A stretch of DNA of 64,000 nucleotides from Ignelater luminosus. Taxonomy: Eukaryota; Arthropoda; Insecta; Coleoptera; Elateridae. The notes below the pieces were generated by a model. That model was not told the origin of the DNA. It did not search any database and worked only from the letters and a program-made list of their open reading frames with translations. This document shows positions 1 through 12,800 of the stretch, piece after piece. The stretch spans positions 1-64,000 of the forward strand of contig VTPC01004094.1 in the NCBI GenBank assembly GCA_011009095.1. The letters run 5' to 3'. The translations under genes and the position numbers were made by a program. Numbering within the stretch: the stretch's first letter is position 1; the number at the start of each line of letters is the position of its first letter.

Positions 1-15
1 TTTCTACATCTTTAC

Positions 16-3000
16 CCTTATTAATTTGGGGAATGTAAAATAGACACCGATGATCTTCTGTAAAGCATTATTCGGAGTGTTTTCTAAATGTGAAATGCAG
101 ATAAGGTCTTCTTTGATTGTAAATTCGATAAAGATAATTGCAGCAGTGATTCTAAATATGATGGTACCACTGAAAGACATATAAAAGTTTGTTTAATATA
201 GTAGAAATATTGACGTTTGTCCTTTAATGGCGTTTTGTAGTGTCTAATACAGAGAAAGCAACTTTAATTATTTATTAATACAACTTATGTTTAAGGTCAA
301 ACCTTTTGTATCAGACATTTTGATTACGTCACATTGTACATACATATTTCATAATAACTTACTCTGCTGCCGGTCTTAATTCCCACGACTGATAGGGCAT
401 ATTACAAAACTTATACATAGCCATAGCAAAACAGCCAAATCTTCCTGTTCGGAAAATAAAGCGATTCTCATCTTCCATGTACTTTAAATCATAAATATCT
501 TTAGTAGTCCACAGCTGCTCATTATCATCCCATTGACAAACTAGTGGAACATCAAACCACACTATATGTTCAGGAAGCCTTTAATTCGAATACTTAAAAC
601 AATCTCACAACAATAGTGTTGAATGTTTTACAGATGATGCAGAATGCAAAAAAAAAATAGAAATCAGAATTCAGTTTGATGAATCATACCTCACGTTTAC
701 AAGCATTAGCTTATTAAGTTCTTCTTGCCGTCTTTGAATATCTTCCTCGGTTTCTTCTCCTTCTGGCGATGGTGGTGCATATTTTATATACAAAGGTGCA
801 ATATGTAAACATTTTGGGATTTCCACTAAAAGAATGATAATATTGATTGATTTGATAGTAGGGTAGATTTCAAACTATACGTCTGGAAACTGTAATTTCA
901 AAACTAACTATTTCTTGTGGCTGGGGTGGTTGATAAAAGACATTTATAAAATAAGTACCACCCAATATAATATATTCTCTGAGATTTACTACAAAATCTT
1001 CAACCCTTGTGAAAAGTGATTCACGTGCTTCCGTATATAATTTATCTAGGAAAATCAAGGATAATATTACAATAATTAGTTAATATTTTATAAATTACTT
1101 TCTTCTTCAATACAATAAGTACTTGCAGAAGGCTCTAATTTCTGATAAGGAACGGTTGGAATTATACCAGCTGCCCTATCAACAATCGTTTCTTGTTCTG
1201 AAACATCTTCTTCTTTAGGTTTCTTGAATTTCATGTATTTATAATATAATTTTGAATACCATTCCTCTTGCGTCGCCTTATTTATGTCTTAGAAAAAAAC
1301 AATAAATTATATTTGTTTCTATGTAGTTAATTTTGAGTTAGTGGTGATGTAGTATAGACTAACCGTATTCATATACTTCTGGTGATGGTGGCTTGTGATA
1401 AGTTGGACATAAGTCGCTTAAGTGATCGTACTTTACGTACATGATACGTATACTTTTGTTTTGACATGTGAAACTTTTCGGAAACAATATGTTTATTTCC
1501 ATTTCAGGAATATCAGCTTGTACAGGAGGCCTTAAACAAATATATTAAAAAATAATACAGAAACTCTAAGCAGTAGTCTTAGGAGATGTTTTAAAGACTA
1601 GCACCAAAGACGTAAAATGAACAAAATTCTTTTACAGTTGGTTATAAAAACTATGAATCTAAAAATAATTACGGTGCAGGAGCTCTTGGGTTAGGCCTAC
1701 GAGGTGGTAATCTTATTGGAAGCCACAAGAACAAAGTGAAACTTTCTTCTTTCCTGCGAAATTCTGCAGTAGATAGATTTAGACGATTGAGTCTTTTACG
1801 TATATCTCTCGAAAGCCAGTAAGTTGTATTATCGAGCATCTTCTGTTGATATTCGCGAAAGAGATGATGTATCTTAGAAATCAAAAAGTTATTACCGTAA
1901 CAAATATTAATAACTTTTTAGCAAAGACAAACCCACAGCCAGTTTTCTATTTGTGATGGTTGGGCACCAACCGGATCATCAATTAAACTTGTCAGGGTAT
2001 CCAAAAGCTGAAAGAAACAGACGTCAAAATCAAAAAGTTAAAAGAATATTTAATTTTACTTTTAATGTTTCAACCATCTTTTCTGCAGCTTCATCTATGG
2101 TCATGTTTTTTATGACTTTGTCCCATAAATGTAAATAGGTACTTAATTCACCACATACATAAGGATCTGGCAGTCCATCACATTTTAAATATTCTTCCCA
2201 CTGCCATAAAATGATAAGAAAGAGTTATTATCGAAAAAAATAAAAAAAAGAGAAACACACAAAAGTTCATACTTAGTAAACTTATCGTTACAAACTTATT
2301 ATCAGCAGCATATACCTCACGTTGTTCCTTATCGCGTAATGCTTTTTTTACATTTTTTGCTTGCATGGTTTTGATCAAATTCAATGAATTATTAAGTTGT
2401 TCTGTTCTAAGTTTCTGTTCTGCCGTTTCTCGGTATTCTTTTTCTTTTCCCGCTTTTCTTTCTTCTAAAAGACGGATTCTTTCGGCTTCTGCAGCAGCTT
2501 TTGCTTCTAACTCTGCCTGAATCCGCTCCTCTTCTGCTAATTGAGCTAATTCTTTTGGAGTCAGTTTCTTTTTTGGGCCCTTTAAATGTAAAACTGTTAG
2601 TAAACGGCGTAAAATCTTACAGCATTCTCTACCTTCTTAGATTTAGATATGCTAGTTTTTTTTTCAGTGTCTTTCTTAGATTTTTTACTTTTCTTAGATG
2701 GAGCTACCGAAACTTCTTCTGTTACTGTAAATAATATAACCTTGCAATTCCAACGAATTAATCATTCACTTGTACGGTACCTTCATCAGTGATACCTAAT
2801 GCCTGAGCTTCAGCCAACGCTTTCATTCGATTAATTTCTTCCATGATGTCAAATGCAGGCTGAGCAACTTCTACGACAGGTTCGGGTGCTATTTCTTCCT
2901 TTGCAGCTTTCTTGCCTTTCTACTTGATTTTAAAACAAATACATCAATTTTATTATCCTAAATCTTTTGTTTGTTATACTTTATCTTTGCCTTTGCCTTT

Positions 3001-4195
3001 CTTTTCTTTTTTTGCTGCTTCAATAGTTTCTACTTCTTCACTTCCTTTTTTCTTCTTTTCCTTACCTTTTTTCTTACCTTTTTCCTTACCTTTTCCCTTA
3101 TCTGTTTCTTTACCCTTTTTTTCCTTATCTGTATCTTTAATGGATTCATCAGAAGGTGTATACGATTCCCACGTCCACTCATCTTCATCTAATTGTTGAG
3201 ATTCATAGTGTTCTAGAAAAGCAGAAATACTAGTTTGCACGTCAAGTGTAGAAGATTCCGGCTAAAAATCACAAAATATGTTGTCAATAAAAAAGCAATT
3301 ACATGAAACAGAATATAGGTTACTTCAAGGCTCTTTTTCCCTTTTCCTTTCCCTTTCCCTTTTTCTTTTTTTTCTTTCTTCCCTATATCGGATTTACCTT
3401 CTACTTCTTCTATATCCTTTTCTTTTCCTATCTCATCTTTAATTGGTTTATCTTTATCACCATCGGTTTTATCTTTTTTACCTTTCTTCTTTTTCTCTTT
3501 TTTGGTTGCTTTTACTTCAGATTCTGTAGTAATATTCGTTTCAGTTTTTTCTTGTTTATCTTTTTTAATTTTTTGTTCTGTGCTTTTTTCTGTTTTAGTT
3601 TCTGACGTTTCTTTTGCACCCTTCTTTTCTTTCTTCTCTTTTTCTTGTTTTGGAGGTTTCTCAGCTGAACGTTCCGCTGCTGGTTTATCCTCCTTTTTTT
3701 TCTTCTTTTCTTCATGCGGTTTTTCATCTTTTGGTGGTTCTTCCACTCGAGGCTTTGTTTTCTTGTCTTCCTTTTTCTCTTCTGGTGCTGGAGTAGGGGA
3801 GGCTAAAATATAACACTTATTACGCTTGATGGCAAAATATTTTAAAAGTAAGTTTAGCTACATTCAGGAGGTTTTTCTTTTTTTGGTGTTTTGCCTTTTT
3901 TAGCCGCCAATTTAGCAGCTTTCCTTGCAGCTTTTTCTTCAGCTGTAAGCGCACTTTCAAAATCTATTTTCTTAAATACCACAGGATCATCACTTAAAGG
4001 ATCAAATGGTTTTGGCTCTTTTTTCTTTTTCTTTTTTTCTGGTTTAACAGCATCTGCTACAATATTTATTTAATTAGTATTTTATAGAATTGTTTGTAGT
4101 GTAGATATACCATTCGGAAGGTTTTGTTCTGCTGTTGCGATTTCATTACCACTTGCTTCTTGAACATCTTTGCTTTCTGTGTTGTTCTTACCCAT
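16..4195 (-). CDS. DNAI7: DNAI7/CASC1-like axonemal dynein protein, downstream tandem copy with long Lys/Glu-rich N-terminus; 3' end off window
   Basis: DNAI7 (CASC1, IC97) is an axonemal inner-arm dynein intermediate-chain/assembly protein of motile cilia and sperm flagella. Sixteen phase-consistent exons are visible on the minus strand: 4195-4111, 4056-3862, 3802-3324, 3261-2980, 2919-2781, 2724-2633, 2579-2316, 2200-2060, 2007-1933, 1872-1673, 1530-1364, 1287-1099, 1045-881, 825-690, 578-363 and 169-16. They give 993 codons. Exons 1-6 (about 424 residues) are an acidic/lysine-rich extension with runs such as KGKGKEKGKKKGKEKK, not expected in vertebrate DNAI7. Exon 7 starts the family coiled-coil (GPKKKL), exon 8 holds WEEYLKCDGLPDPY, exon 13 LGGTYF, and exon 15 the block ending NMPYQSWELRP. 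The first ATG opens exon 1. The last exon in view ends at a GT donor at 15-14, so the C-terminal exons lie beyond position 1. Exons 8-13, 15 and 16 have the same lengths as in the upstream copy. The family call is firm; the extension rests on phase and open frames. Confidence 0.85.
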
Positions 4196-5134
4196 CTTTT
4201 TGGTTTTACAAAGAAAATACTTATTAGATGTAAAAAATCAGATGTAAGAATAAAAGGGAAATGTCGCACTGACAATAATCTCAGGACCTACTAAAAACTA
4301 TTATTTACTATCATAAGCATAACTAAGACTAACTAAAACTAGGTCGAAGAAGTTGCCAAAGTAGTCGACCGTTCAACCGCTTTATTGGCGGATCTTTCTA
4401 GATGATATACTTTGGAACTTTAAAAGGTGTAATATAAATACCTATGCCTATAAAGGAAATAACTTTTGATGTAATCTGGACACGAATGGAAAGTACAGGC
4501 ATATGGAAAAGTTTACAAATGGAAGAATGATTAGGTATTGTTTGAGATGTAGTTTCTGACTTTTGAGTATTCAGGTTTGGTAGAGTTAATTATCTAAAGG
4601 CAAATTTTCTTCTTCCGTAACCATAGGAGGAAAATGTATCTTGTCTATGTCTGTTGATATTCTTGGTTGTTAGAATAACAAATACACCTGTACAGTTCTG
4701 TTTCTCGGTCCGCTTTACCAAGCTCTGTTGTAAACGTTCAATACGCACATCTATTGGAGAATTGTAACTACATTGTCTGCATAGCTTGAATGGAAGCAAT
4801 TTAGCTTGCTTCCAATATAGTGCCCTAAGCCAAACGAATCTGAAAAGATAGATCGATAACATATAACGAATCAAATGAAAGCTTTGTACATGTGGTGAGA
4901 AAAAAATTAAAGTACATTGTTTCCGGGTTCTAAGAAAACCTAATTAGAACTGCATTTTTATTACTCACGCAGTTTAAGTCGACTTGCATTTTAGCTTATG
5001 TAAACCTGCCTTTGTTTGATTCTAAATGTAATTCTTTGCTATTAAAATGTAAAAACATACTTAGTAGAGGTATGTTTGGTATGTAAACACGATACATAAC
5101 AAGAAAATGAGAAACTGTTAGTTTTACTGAACTT
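4196..5134. other. Intergenic stretch between the two DNAI7 copies
   Basis: About 0.9 kb separates the 3' end of the upstream copy from the ATG of the downstream copy, and should hold the promoter of the downstream gene. It contains one unassigned minus-strand open frame (4874-4590, listed separately). No clear TATA box or other named site was recognised. Confidence 0.5.
4590..4874 (-). other. Unassigned 94-codon open frame between the DNAI7 copies
   Basis: An ATG-started frame of 94 codons on the minus strand. The product is basic and begins with a hydrophobic/aromatic stretch followed by KLLPFKLCRQC. I do not recognise it. A pyrimidine-rich AG acceptor-like site (CTTTTCAG) lies just inside the 5' end, and a 22-base imperfect palindrome (4792-4813, GGAAGCAA..TTGCTTCC) sits in the middle. 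It could be a relic exon, a small gene, or chance. Its place in the presumed promoter of the downstream DNAI7 copy argues for caution. Confidence 0.2.
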
Positions 5135-5140
5135 TTTATT
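5135..5140 (-). promoter_or_regulatory. Poly(A) signal of the upstream DNAI7 copy
   Basis: AATAAA on the minus strand, about 45 bases downstream of the TAA stop at 5187-5185, in the usual place for cleavage and polyadenylation. Its position supports the call that this copy ends here and is a separate gene from the copy starting at 4195. Confidence 0.55.
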
Positions 5141-5184
5141 CAAATTACAAAAAGTTTACATGTCCACAAAATATTAAAACACAT

Positions 5185-8100
5185 TTAAGAAAAGCTTAGT
5201 ACTCTAGTTACTATCAGTAAATCTGCAAGAGCTCCAGCTAATTCGTGTGGAACAGTTTTCAGTTTAGTTTTAGTAGCTCTTGGACTCGTCCCTTTTATTA
5301 AATGATATAAGTCCGAATAAAACTAAAAAAAAAGAAGTTTACAACAATATTACACAGAATAAAAATTCATTGCCATGAAATTTACATGTTTGAAATTAAA
5401 ACATTTCAGGGGGATGATAGAGAGAAATAAACAGTTATTAGGCTCATTTCGTAATGCACGTGATGGAAAATGTCTCCGTAAAACCTACAATTTTAGCAAA
5501 AACTTTTTGACTTGACTTGATATCAATAAATAGTAAATTTCTAGATTGCTCCAAATCATAGTTGGGAACAAGAACACAAAGCTTAGTCCAATGAGGAATT
5601 GAAGCTAAATTGCTAGAGGAACTCGGTAACCTTACTTATAAACCAAGACAAAAACAAAATTCTGTTAGAGGTAGGAGCATCACAAACAAAGTCTTTCTAA
5701 CTCAGAAAAGAAAAAGAAGGAAAGTATTTTATTTGGGCGTAAAAATGCTGACCACAATAGCAATCAGGAACAAAATTTGCAAAAAGGATAAAAGCAATAA
5801 AAGTAATTTAATCCCTAGAGATTACGCTTCCAGTATTCAGATACATCATTAACAAAAACCGTAGAAAACATTAATGGAGAATTCTAAACATTTGTTTTCC
5901 AGACTAATGAATATGCAAATCTGTACTGACTTAACGGTTTACCCTATATACACAGGGCAGTAGAAGCTGGGTATACATTACCGATACCATTAGACTACAG
6001 TGTTGCCCTTGTTTTCTAAACATCATAGAACTGGAGCTACTGTGGGTTGAATTCTATATTTAATGCGCTTACAACTTGCAGGTCAAAAGTCAAAACCGCC
6101 CTGTACTTTACAATTTTTTTAATAAAATATTTTGAAGTCAACCTACTCCAGTAATAACAAATATTTAAGAAAACGAACTTAAAAAATGAAACTAATTTTA
6201 CTCAAAAATGGCTGAATCTACAGAAAAATGGCAAGGATAAAAAAATAACGCAAAAGCCTAAATTCTCATTTTCACTAATAAAAGCTATACTATAAAAAAA
6301 AGCCAAAGTTGCGTGCAGAAAAGAAATGGATCCCATGTAAAACCAAACACCCTGTATATGGATTTTGCTTAAAATCACAGTATAAAATTAGAATTTGAAC
6401 CGTTCTGAAAATATTCCTAAAAAGATTAGTTTTACATAACCTTCAACACCCTGTATCTTAAAAACAGGGCTCCAAAAGACCTATGTTTTACAAAACTTAT
6501 TTACTTAGAACGAACTGTAAAACCGCCCCTTCAAATATCGCTTTGCATTCACATCATTACATTACACTTACAGCATGTAAAAAATATTTGTAAATCGATT
6601 TGAAGTGAAATTAAGAAATGAAGATTATCTAAACAAGCAAACAAGTCAATGTCAACAAAATGGATTATTACTGGAGTCATATGTTTTAATTTGCTCTCTT
6701 TTACACAGGTTTTAAATAAGTTATAATATGACATGGAGTATTATTTTAGTAAGACTTACATGCATTCCTTCTACACTCACATCGCTGAACGCCTGACTAA
6801 CTTCGGTGCATTCAACAAAAACTGCTTTCAAAGGTGTTACCAATACCATATTATGTTGTGCCTGAAAAACATAAACAGTTAATCATAAAAACTTTTTGTC
6901 CAATAAACATTGTGTGCTTCTATCAAAACAATATAAATAAGTTATACCATATGAATATTCAGACTTCAATCTACGTATCTTGGTACTGATAACTTTTCCA
7001 TCATCTTTTCTAACGCTTTGCAAAGAGCCATAATCTTCATACAAACTTACCTGTTTTACTTTTTCAGGCTTATATTCCCTAGCTTGAAATACAATCTTTC
7101 TTCGGCCAGCTATTTGATTCCATCTAGACCATGCAAAATTAAAGCACATGCTTAATTGGGCCATATTATAATATGTGTGTTTTTCCATAGGCCAGTGCTT
7201 TTCACAAGTACCTTCGATATAACATAAAGCATCAAATTCAGGAAAAACATCTATCCCGCCTTCTTGTAAAATCTAGAAAAATAAAAAAGTAAAAAATATA
7301 TCCACAATATTTTACAAGTATGTTTATTTCTACCCTTATTAGTTTTGGAAGTTTATAATAAACTCCAATCACTTCTTGTAAAGCATTGTTTGGAGTATTT
7401 TGAAGTTGAGACACAGATATTAAATCATCTTTTATTTTGAATTCAATCATGAGAATTGCAGCAGTTATTTGAAGTGTAACTGTACCACTAAAAAAACTGC
7501 TTGATGATTTTCTTTAGACATAGATTTGCATATGAAATTTACTCCAATTCGGGTTTTACTTCCCATGCCTGATAAGGCATATTTGAATACCTAAACGAAG
7601 CCAAACCAAAGCAACCAAATTTTCCTGTTCTGAACATTAGGCAACCTTTATCTTCAATGTGTTTGAAATCGTGTACATCCTTAGTTGTCCAGTACTTGTG
7701 ATCAGAATCCCATTGACAGACCAATGGAATGTCTAACCACATGATATGCTCTGGAAGTCTTTAATTTGCAAATTTAAACAAATTTATAAAATAAAGTCCT
7801 GTTAGTACATTATTTAAAGCACCAAGACCCTATATACCTGTACCTATTTACAAACTGTCACAAGTTCTAATTTTTGTATCAACAATAGAAACGTACGTCA
7901 CAGTTATCAGTAAAAGCTGATCAAGTTCCATTTCATGTTGTTTAACTTCTTCTTCCAGTTCTTCAGCATCTTGTTTTGTTGTTGGATCTATTGGTGGAGG
8001 TGTTGTATATCGAATATGAAATGGTACTTCTTTTAAACACTTTGGAACTTCCACTAAAAAATATAAAATTAAGATTGGTCCAAAATTAGTTGTTTCCAAA

Positions 8101-9825
8101 TATAATACTAATAATAATTGAAATATATAAATACAATACAAGAATTAAGATGAATTACTAAATAAAGCTTTACTCTTAGAATTAAAAGAATCAACTTACG
8201 TCTTGAGATCTGTATTGAATAGGCAACTATTTCTTGGGGTTGTGGTGGCTGATAGTAGATGTTTAGAAAGTAAGTACCACCAAGTACTATATACTTCCTA
8301 AGGTTCACTACATGTTCTTCAACTCTGGTTTTAAGACTGTCGCGTATTTGCAAATACATTCTATCTGCAAAAAGTGTATCATGTTTTATAAAGAAGACTA
8401 CAATAGATTTTCTCATTTTTAAGGCACCTTCTTCAGCTATAACGTGAATACTGGCTGAGGGTTCTAATTTCTGGTAGGGCACAGATGGTATAATGCCAGC
8501 AGCTTTGTCAGCTACCATTTCTTCTTTTTGAGTACTTCCTACGTCAGACTTTATCCAATTTTCGTATTTATAATACAATTTAGAGTTCCATTCATCTAGT
8601 GTTGCTTTGTACAAATCTTCAAAAAAAAGTGTTTTATACTAGTAATCTGAACTCATAAAATAATACGAAATATACAACCTGCATTATATTGCTTAGGTAC
8701 AGATCGTTTTTGAAAACTTGCAGATAAGTCGCTTAAGTGATCATATTTTACATACATAGCACGGATGACTTGATTTTGGCACTCAAGACTTTCTGGAAAT
8801 AGCACATGAAGCCTCATTTCTGGCACATCGATCTCGATTCGAGGCCTTAAAAAATAGTAAAGCATTTATTAATAAATGATAATGAAATGAATGTTTAGGT
8901 GCACTAAATACAAAATATAAATAGCTAATAGAAATATGATAATTACTGTGCAGGTTTTCTCGGATTTGGCATACAAGAGGGTAAGCTTACTACAAGCCAT
9001 AAGAACAAACAATAATTTTCTTCTTCTTGTCGAAACTCAGCCTTAGATAAATTAGTACGGTTAAGTCTGCGACGTATATCTCGTAACAGCCTATAAGTTG
9101 CAGTATCCAAACTTCTTTGTTGATATTCACGAAACAAACGATGTATCTAAAAAGATTAAACATTCATAACTATTTAGTTTTCATCAGAAACTAATTTGTA
9201 TTTGCAAACCCATTTCCAGTTTTCTACTTGCGATTTCTTAGCTCCAATAGGGTCATCAATTAAAAATGTTAGTTCATTCAATAACTAGCAGATAAAATAT
9301 TATTATTATTACTATTATTTTAAATAAATTAAAATGAAAACTAACATTTAATACTTCAGTAGTTCTTGCAGATGCATTTTCAATCGTTGTATATTCCATT
9401 GTTTTTTCCCACAAATGCAAATACGTGTTTAGCTCACCGCATTCGTATGGGTTTGGTAAACCATCACATTTTAAAAATTGTTTCCACTATAAATAACATT
9501 TCATACTATTTAGTATTATGTAGCAGTATAGATTCAAGCTAACACTTACCTCACGTTGATTCCTGTCTTCTAACGCCTTTTTCTTATTTTTACCTTTTAT
9601 TCCGTTAATTAGGTTTAGAGAAGCGCTGAGTTGTTCTGCTCTCTGATTCTGTTCTGCAGTTTCACGTTTTTCTTTTTCAATAGCAGCTTTCCTTTCTTCA
9701 ATTTGTCGGATTCTTTCTTCTTCTTCTCTTCGTTTAGCTTCTAACTCTGCTTGTATTCTTGCTTGCTCTGCTTGTTCGGCTGCTAATCTAGCTTTTTCTT
9801 TTTTGCTTAATTTTTTCTTTGGTCC
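5185..9825 (-). CDS. DNAI7: DNAI7/CASC1-like axonemal dynein protein, upstream tandem copy; first exon not located
   Basis: Second, better preserved copy of the same family. Thirteen exons: 9825-9550, 9486-9346, 9284-9210, 9146-8947, 8845-8679, 8616-8428, 8364-8200, 8053-7897, 7758-7543, 7487-7334, 7272-7051, 6861-6760 and 5322-5185. They give 733 residues plus a TAA stop, close to the roughly 700 residues usual for the family. Order: N-terminal coiled-coil rich in K/E/A/Q (exon 1 shown), WKQFLKCDGLPNPY, YVKYDHLSDL, LGGTYF, NMPYQAWEVKP, then the C-terminal block with AQLSMCFNFAWSRWNQ, and a tail ending RVLSFS like the vertebrate ...STRLLSYS. The exon at 9825 begins after an AG acceptor in phase 0, so at least one upstream exon with the ATG is missing from this reading. 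An AATAAA signal lies at 5140-5135, about 45 bases after the stop. The intron between the last two exons (5323-6759) is much larger than the others. Confidence 0.88.
5323..6759. other. Large last intron of the upstream DNAI7 copy, with repeat-like debris
   Basis: All other introns of this gene are far shorter. The intron contains three short motifs of the form C(A/G)CCCTGTA (near 6100, 6350 and 6447), which look like right ends of the TA-flanked CAGGG-type inverted-repeat elements seen elsewhere in the window. No coding exon was recognised inside. Confidence 0.45.
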
Positions 9826-12800
9826 CTAGAATTAATTAAAATATTGTTAACAAAAACATGTAAATATTATACTTCTTAATAAATTTCTCAAACATTCTTC
9901 TTAACAGCTCATCTACCTAGTGCTTGAAAAACTTACTTTAACATCCTTTTAAAGACGGTAAGAATTATCAGCCTGTTGTGTCTCATTAAGACATGAGTTT
10001 TTGACAAAATAGATACTGTAGGATATGGAAATCTTAAAGAATAAAAAAGAACTTCCCCACGAGTTTAAAGATTTTGTTAATATCTATTTGTTTGAAGATG
10101 GTGACATACAATTCTTTTCACATTTAGGTTATCGTTTAACATACCTTTATAAACCTAGTCTTTGCTAACTGAAATGGTTTAGAAAAATAGGTTCATTAAT
10201 TTTGAATGCTTCCTTGTTATCAAATTAATAAGACATGACCTATTTTCTAAAATGCTATTTAAGTCAAAAGTTCAATAACAAAACGAATCTTTGTGCATCA
10301 TCCTGCGGGCCACGTTAAGGATTAAAGTCAAACGATACTATAGAGGACTTTCTTCTCCTACCAAGTAGGAAAAGTGCCTTTGGTGAAACATAAAGAATGA
10401 CTATTTTTTATGTTCACCTTCAATACCATATCACTAACATGTCTTCAAGAAAACTTTGGAACTTGACTTCTGCAGTTACCGACTCCAAAAAGACTGACTA
10501 ATTGGAGAGATTAATGTTGGAAGAAAGCACTCCAGTGTGAGTCTACCGATTCAATAGCAGAAATTTTGTTCACAAATTGCAATAATAAAATACAGTGAAT
10601 TTTGTTTTTTCTTTACGTGTGTGCAAAAGCATTCCAGTTAGTAGTATCGTTACTTTGGAGCTGAATGTCTCAAGTATTTAAAGTCTAATAAAAAAAAATC
10701 TAAAATTACCTACTGAGTTTCCTTACATAGCTATATAAAATTGATGTGTTCACAACTAAAACTGGTTACAAATTTCTTCACAGCATAACTCTCTTGAAAT
10801 TGTAATTGTGATTATAATCTTTGATTTGCATAAAGCATTTGATATTTTGATGTTAACAGAAGTAAGTACTACTTATTGCAGAATGAAAGCTTTAACTATT
10901 ATACTTTCCAATATATTTAATTACACAAAAATTTATTTAATGGGTATCAGCATTAGTTTGAATTGCCGTTTATTCAAACAAAAAGTGTTTAAAAATACTC
11001 GAAAAAGCAATATTACTTGTGGATTTTTTTAAAACTTGCCTTACCTATACTTAGTGTTTTACATAAGGTTAAACACAAATGTCATTCACTGACGTAGTAG
11101 CCTTTTGAAAGAGGCAGTTAGAAGCTTCCTACAGGCCCAAATGAGCTTGTTGAACCTCGAAATGTTCTTTTGTATCTTAACAAAACAGTATTATCTCCAA
11201 TAAGTAATTCCAATACATTTTATGAACTTTCTTTGGAGTTTATATTTTTGAATCTCCATCACAAATTTCTTCTTAAGATAGGATAATATTTCTTTCCTCA
11301 GAAATCGAGGAGTAAAAGTAAAATTTTCCAAATGTCTTTGGTTCCTTCTGCTTTTTAACCTCTTCACCTAATAGTTATTTCTAGCCTAACGCGTTTTCAC
11401 TTGATCTTCCGATTGTAGGCTAATTTAAACTTTTATCTTCTAAAGATGCAAAAGTGTCAAACACCAACTTCCTGATTGTTACATTTGATTTGTTTATCTC
11501 TAATTCTTCTGAAGTGTCGGTGACAATCTGTGTACGGCCTGACTATCTTTCTTTTTCAACAGCTTTTCTTACTCCATTTTTAGGGAAACTAAGCATCAAA
11601 GATAGAAAACAGAGTATTCTTACAATTTGAAAGAGAGCCACCTTTCTCTGGATTTATCAAGAAGACTTACATAGAAAAACTCTAATAATCCAAAGGAAAG
11701 ACTAATGCTTTTTTCAAATCAATTTTTATAAATTTTGGAGCACAGCATTTTATAAAGTGAATATGCCTGGAACATTTCCTCTAAATTGTTAATCTGGCAA
11801 TTATCAACACTTATTGTAATGTAGCACGGGTGATTATAAGAAAAAGAAGTGTTGAATGAAATGTTCAAAAATGTAGAAACAATTTATCGAACGATTCAGC
11901 TGAATTGGTAACTTCAGTAATTTGAATTCCTTACACAGCATTGATGGCTGCAACCATGATAACAAGCTGGCAAAGTTTTACAGATGTTTTGCTAATTAGT
12001 GCAACTATTTTAGAAAGATTTGAAACTGTCATTAATTCAGACTTTGCAAAAGAAAGAATTCAAATTAAGATGATTAAAAAAGTTATTTTACTTATTAAAC
12101 ACTTCAGACTTCATATAAGGCTGGTAGTTTTTAGTTTACAGAGCGAAAAGTTTTTTTTGTGTCCACTCATGAAATCGCATCCATTCTTTCTCAACGGTTC
12201 TTTCTTCATCTTAATTTTTAGTAAATGGTCTGTCTGCCTGTCTGTCCAAATTTTTCTTAAACTTTGAAATTTTGATTTCAGATTTGGATTCTACATCAAA
12301 AACTATAGGCACCATAATGTCTTGGTTTTTTGATATCTCTTCGGGAACATGGTCAAAATGGCCGCCGAAAGAACAAAACGAAGTTCGTTGTGGTTATGTA
12401 CTAGTTGTACATTGCCTGCATGTTTTACAGCGTGGTTTCGGAAATTTCATCTGCGCCCAAAAAATGTAAGCTATATGGTCTTTTGGACAGCATGAAACGG
12501 TTTTTGCTAATGTTTCAGGATACAATGTGCTCAAGCTGGGCTCTCCTTATTAACTAATGTTATGATTAATATTTCTTTGTAGAATCTTCTCACTAACAGT
12601 CCAACGTCACTAAATAAGTCGAAACACTCAAATAGTCTGCTTTGCTGCCAATATGTTCCTAGTCACAAAATGTCAAAAATAAGTCTACCTCTTTTTCTCG
12701 TGAAATAACTGAAACTTTCATAACGTTTTATATTGAAAGCCAATGGAAATTAACACCATAAATAGATCTGCATGACATTTTAACATTTAATAGTAGCAGG

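Noticed and set aside
2501-4073. Many plus-strand Phe/Ser-rich open frames (for example 2912-3199, 3303-3605, 3502-3813)
   Set aside because: They are antisense shadows of the Lys/Glu-rich exons of the downstream DNAI7 copy; AAA/GAA codons read backwards give TTT/TTC.
6883-7051. Continuation of the DNAI7 exon to the open-frame end at 6883
   Set aside because: A strong CAG|GTAAGT donor at 7051/7050 keeps phase 0 into the exon at 6861, and the sequence beyond it has no family similarity.
16-9825. One giant DNAI7 gene instead of two
   Set aside because: The upstream unit has its own complete C-terminus, TAA stop and poly(A) signal, and the downstream unit has its own ATG exon; the conserved domain order starts again.
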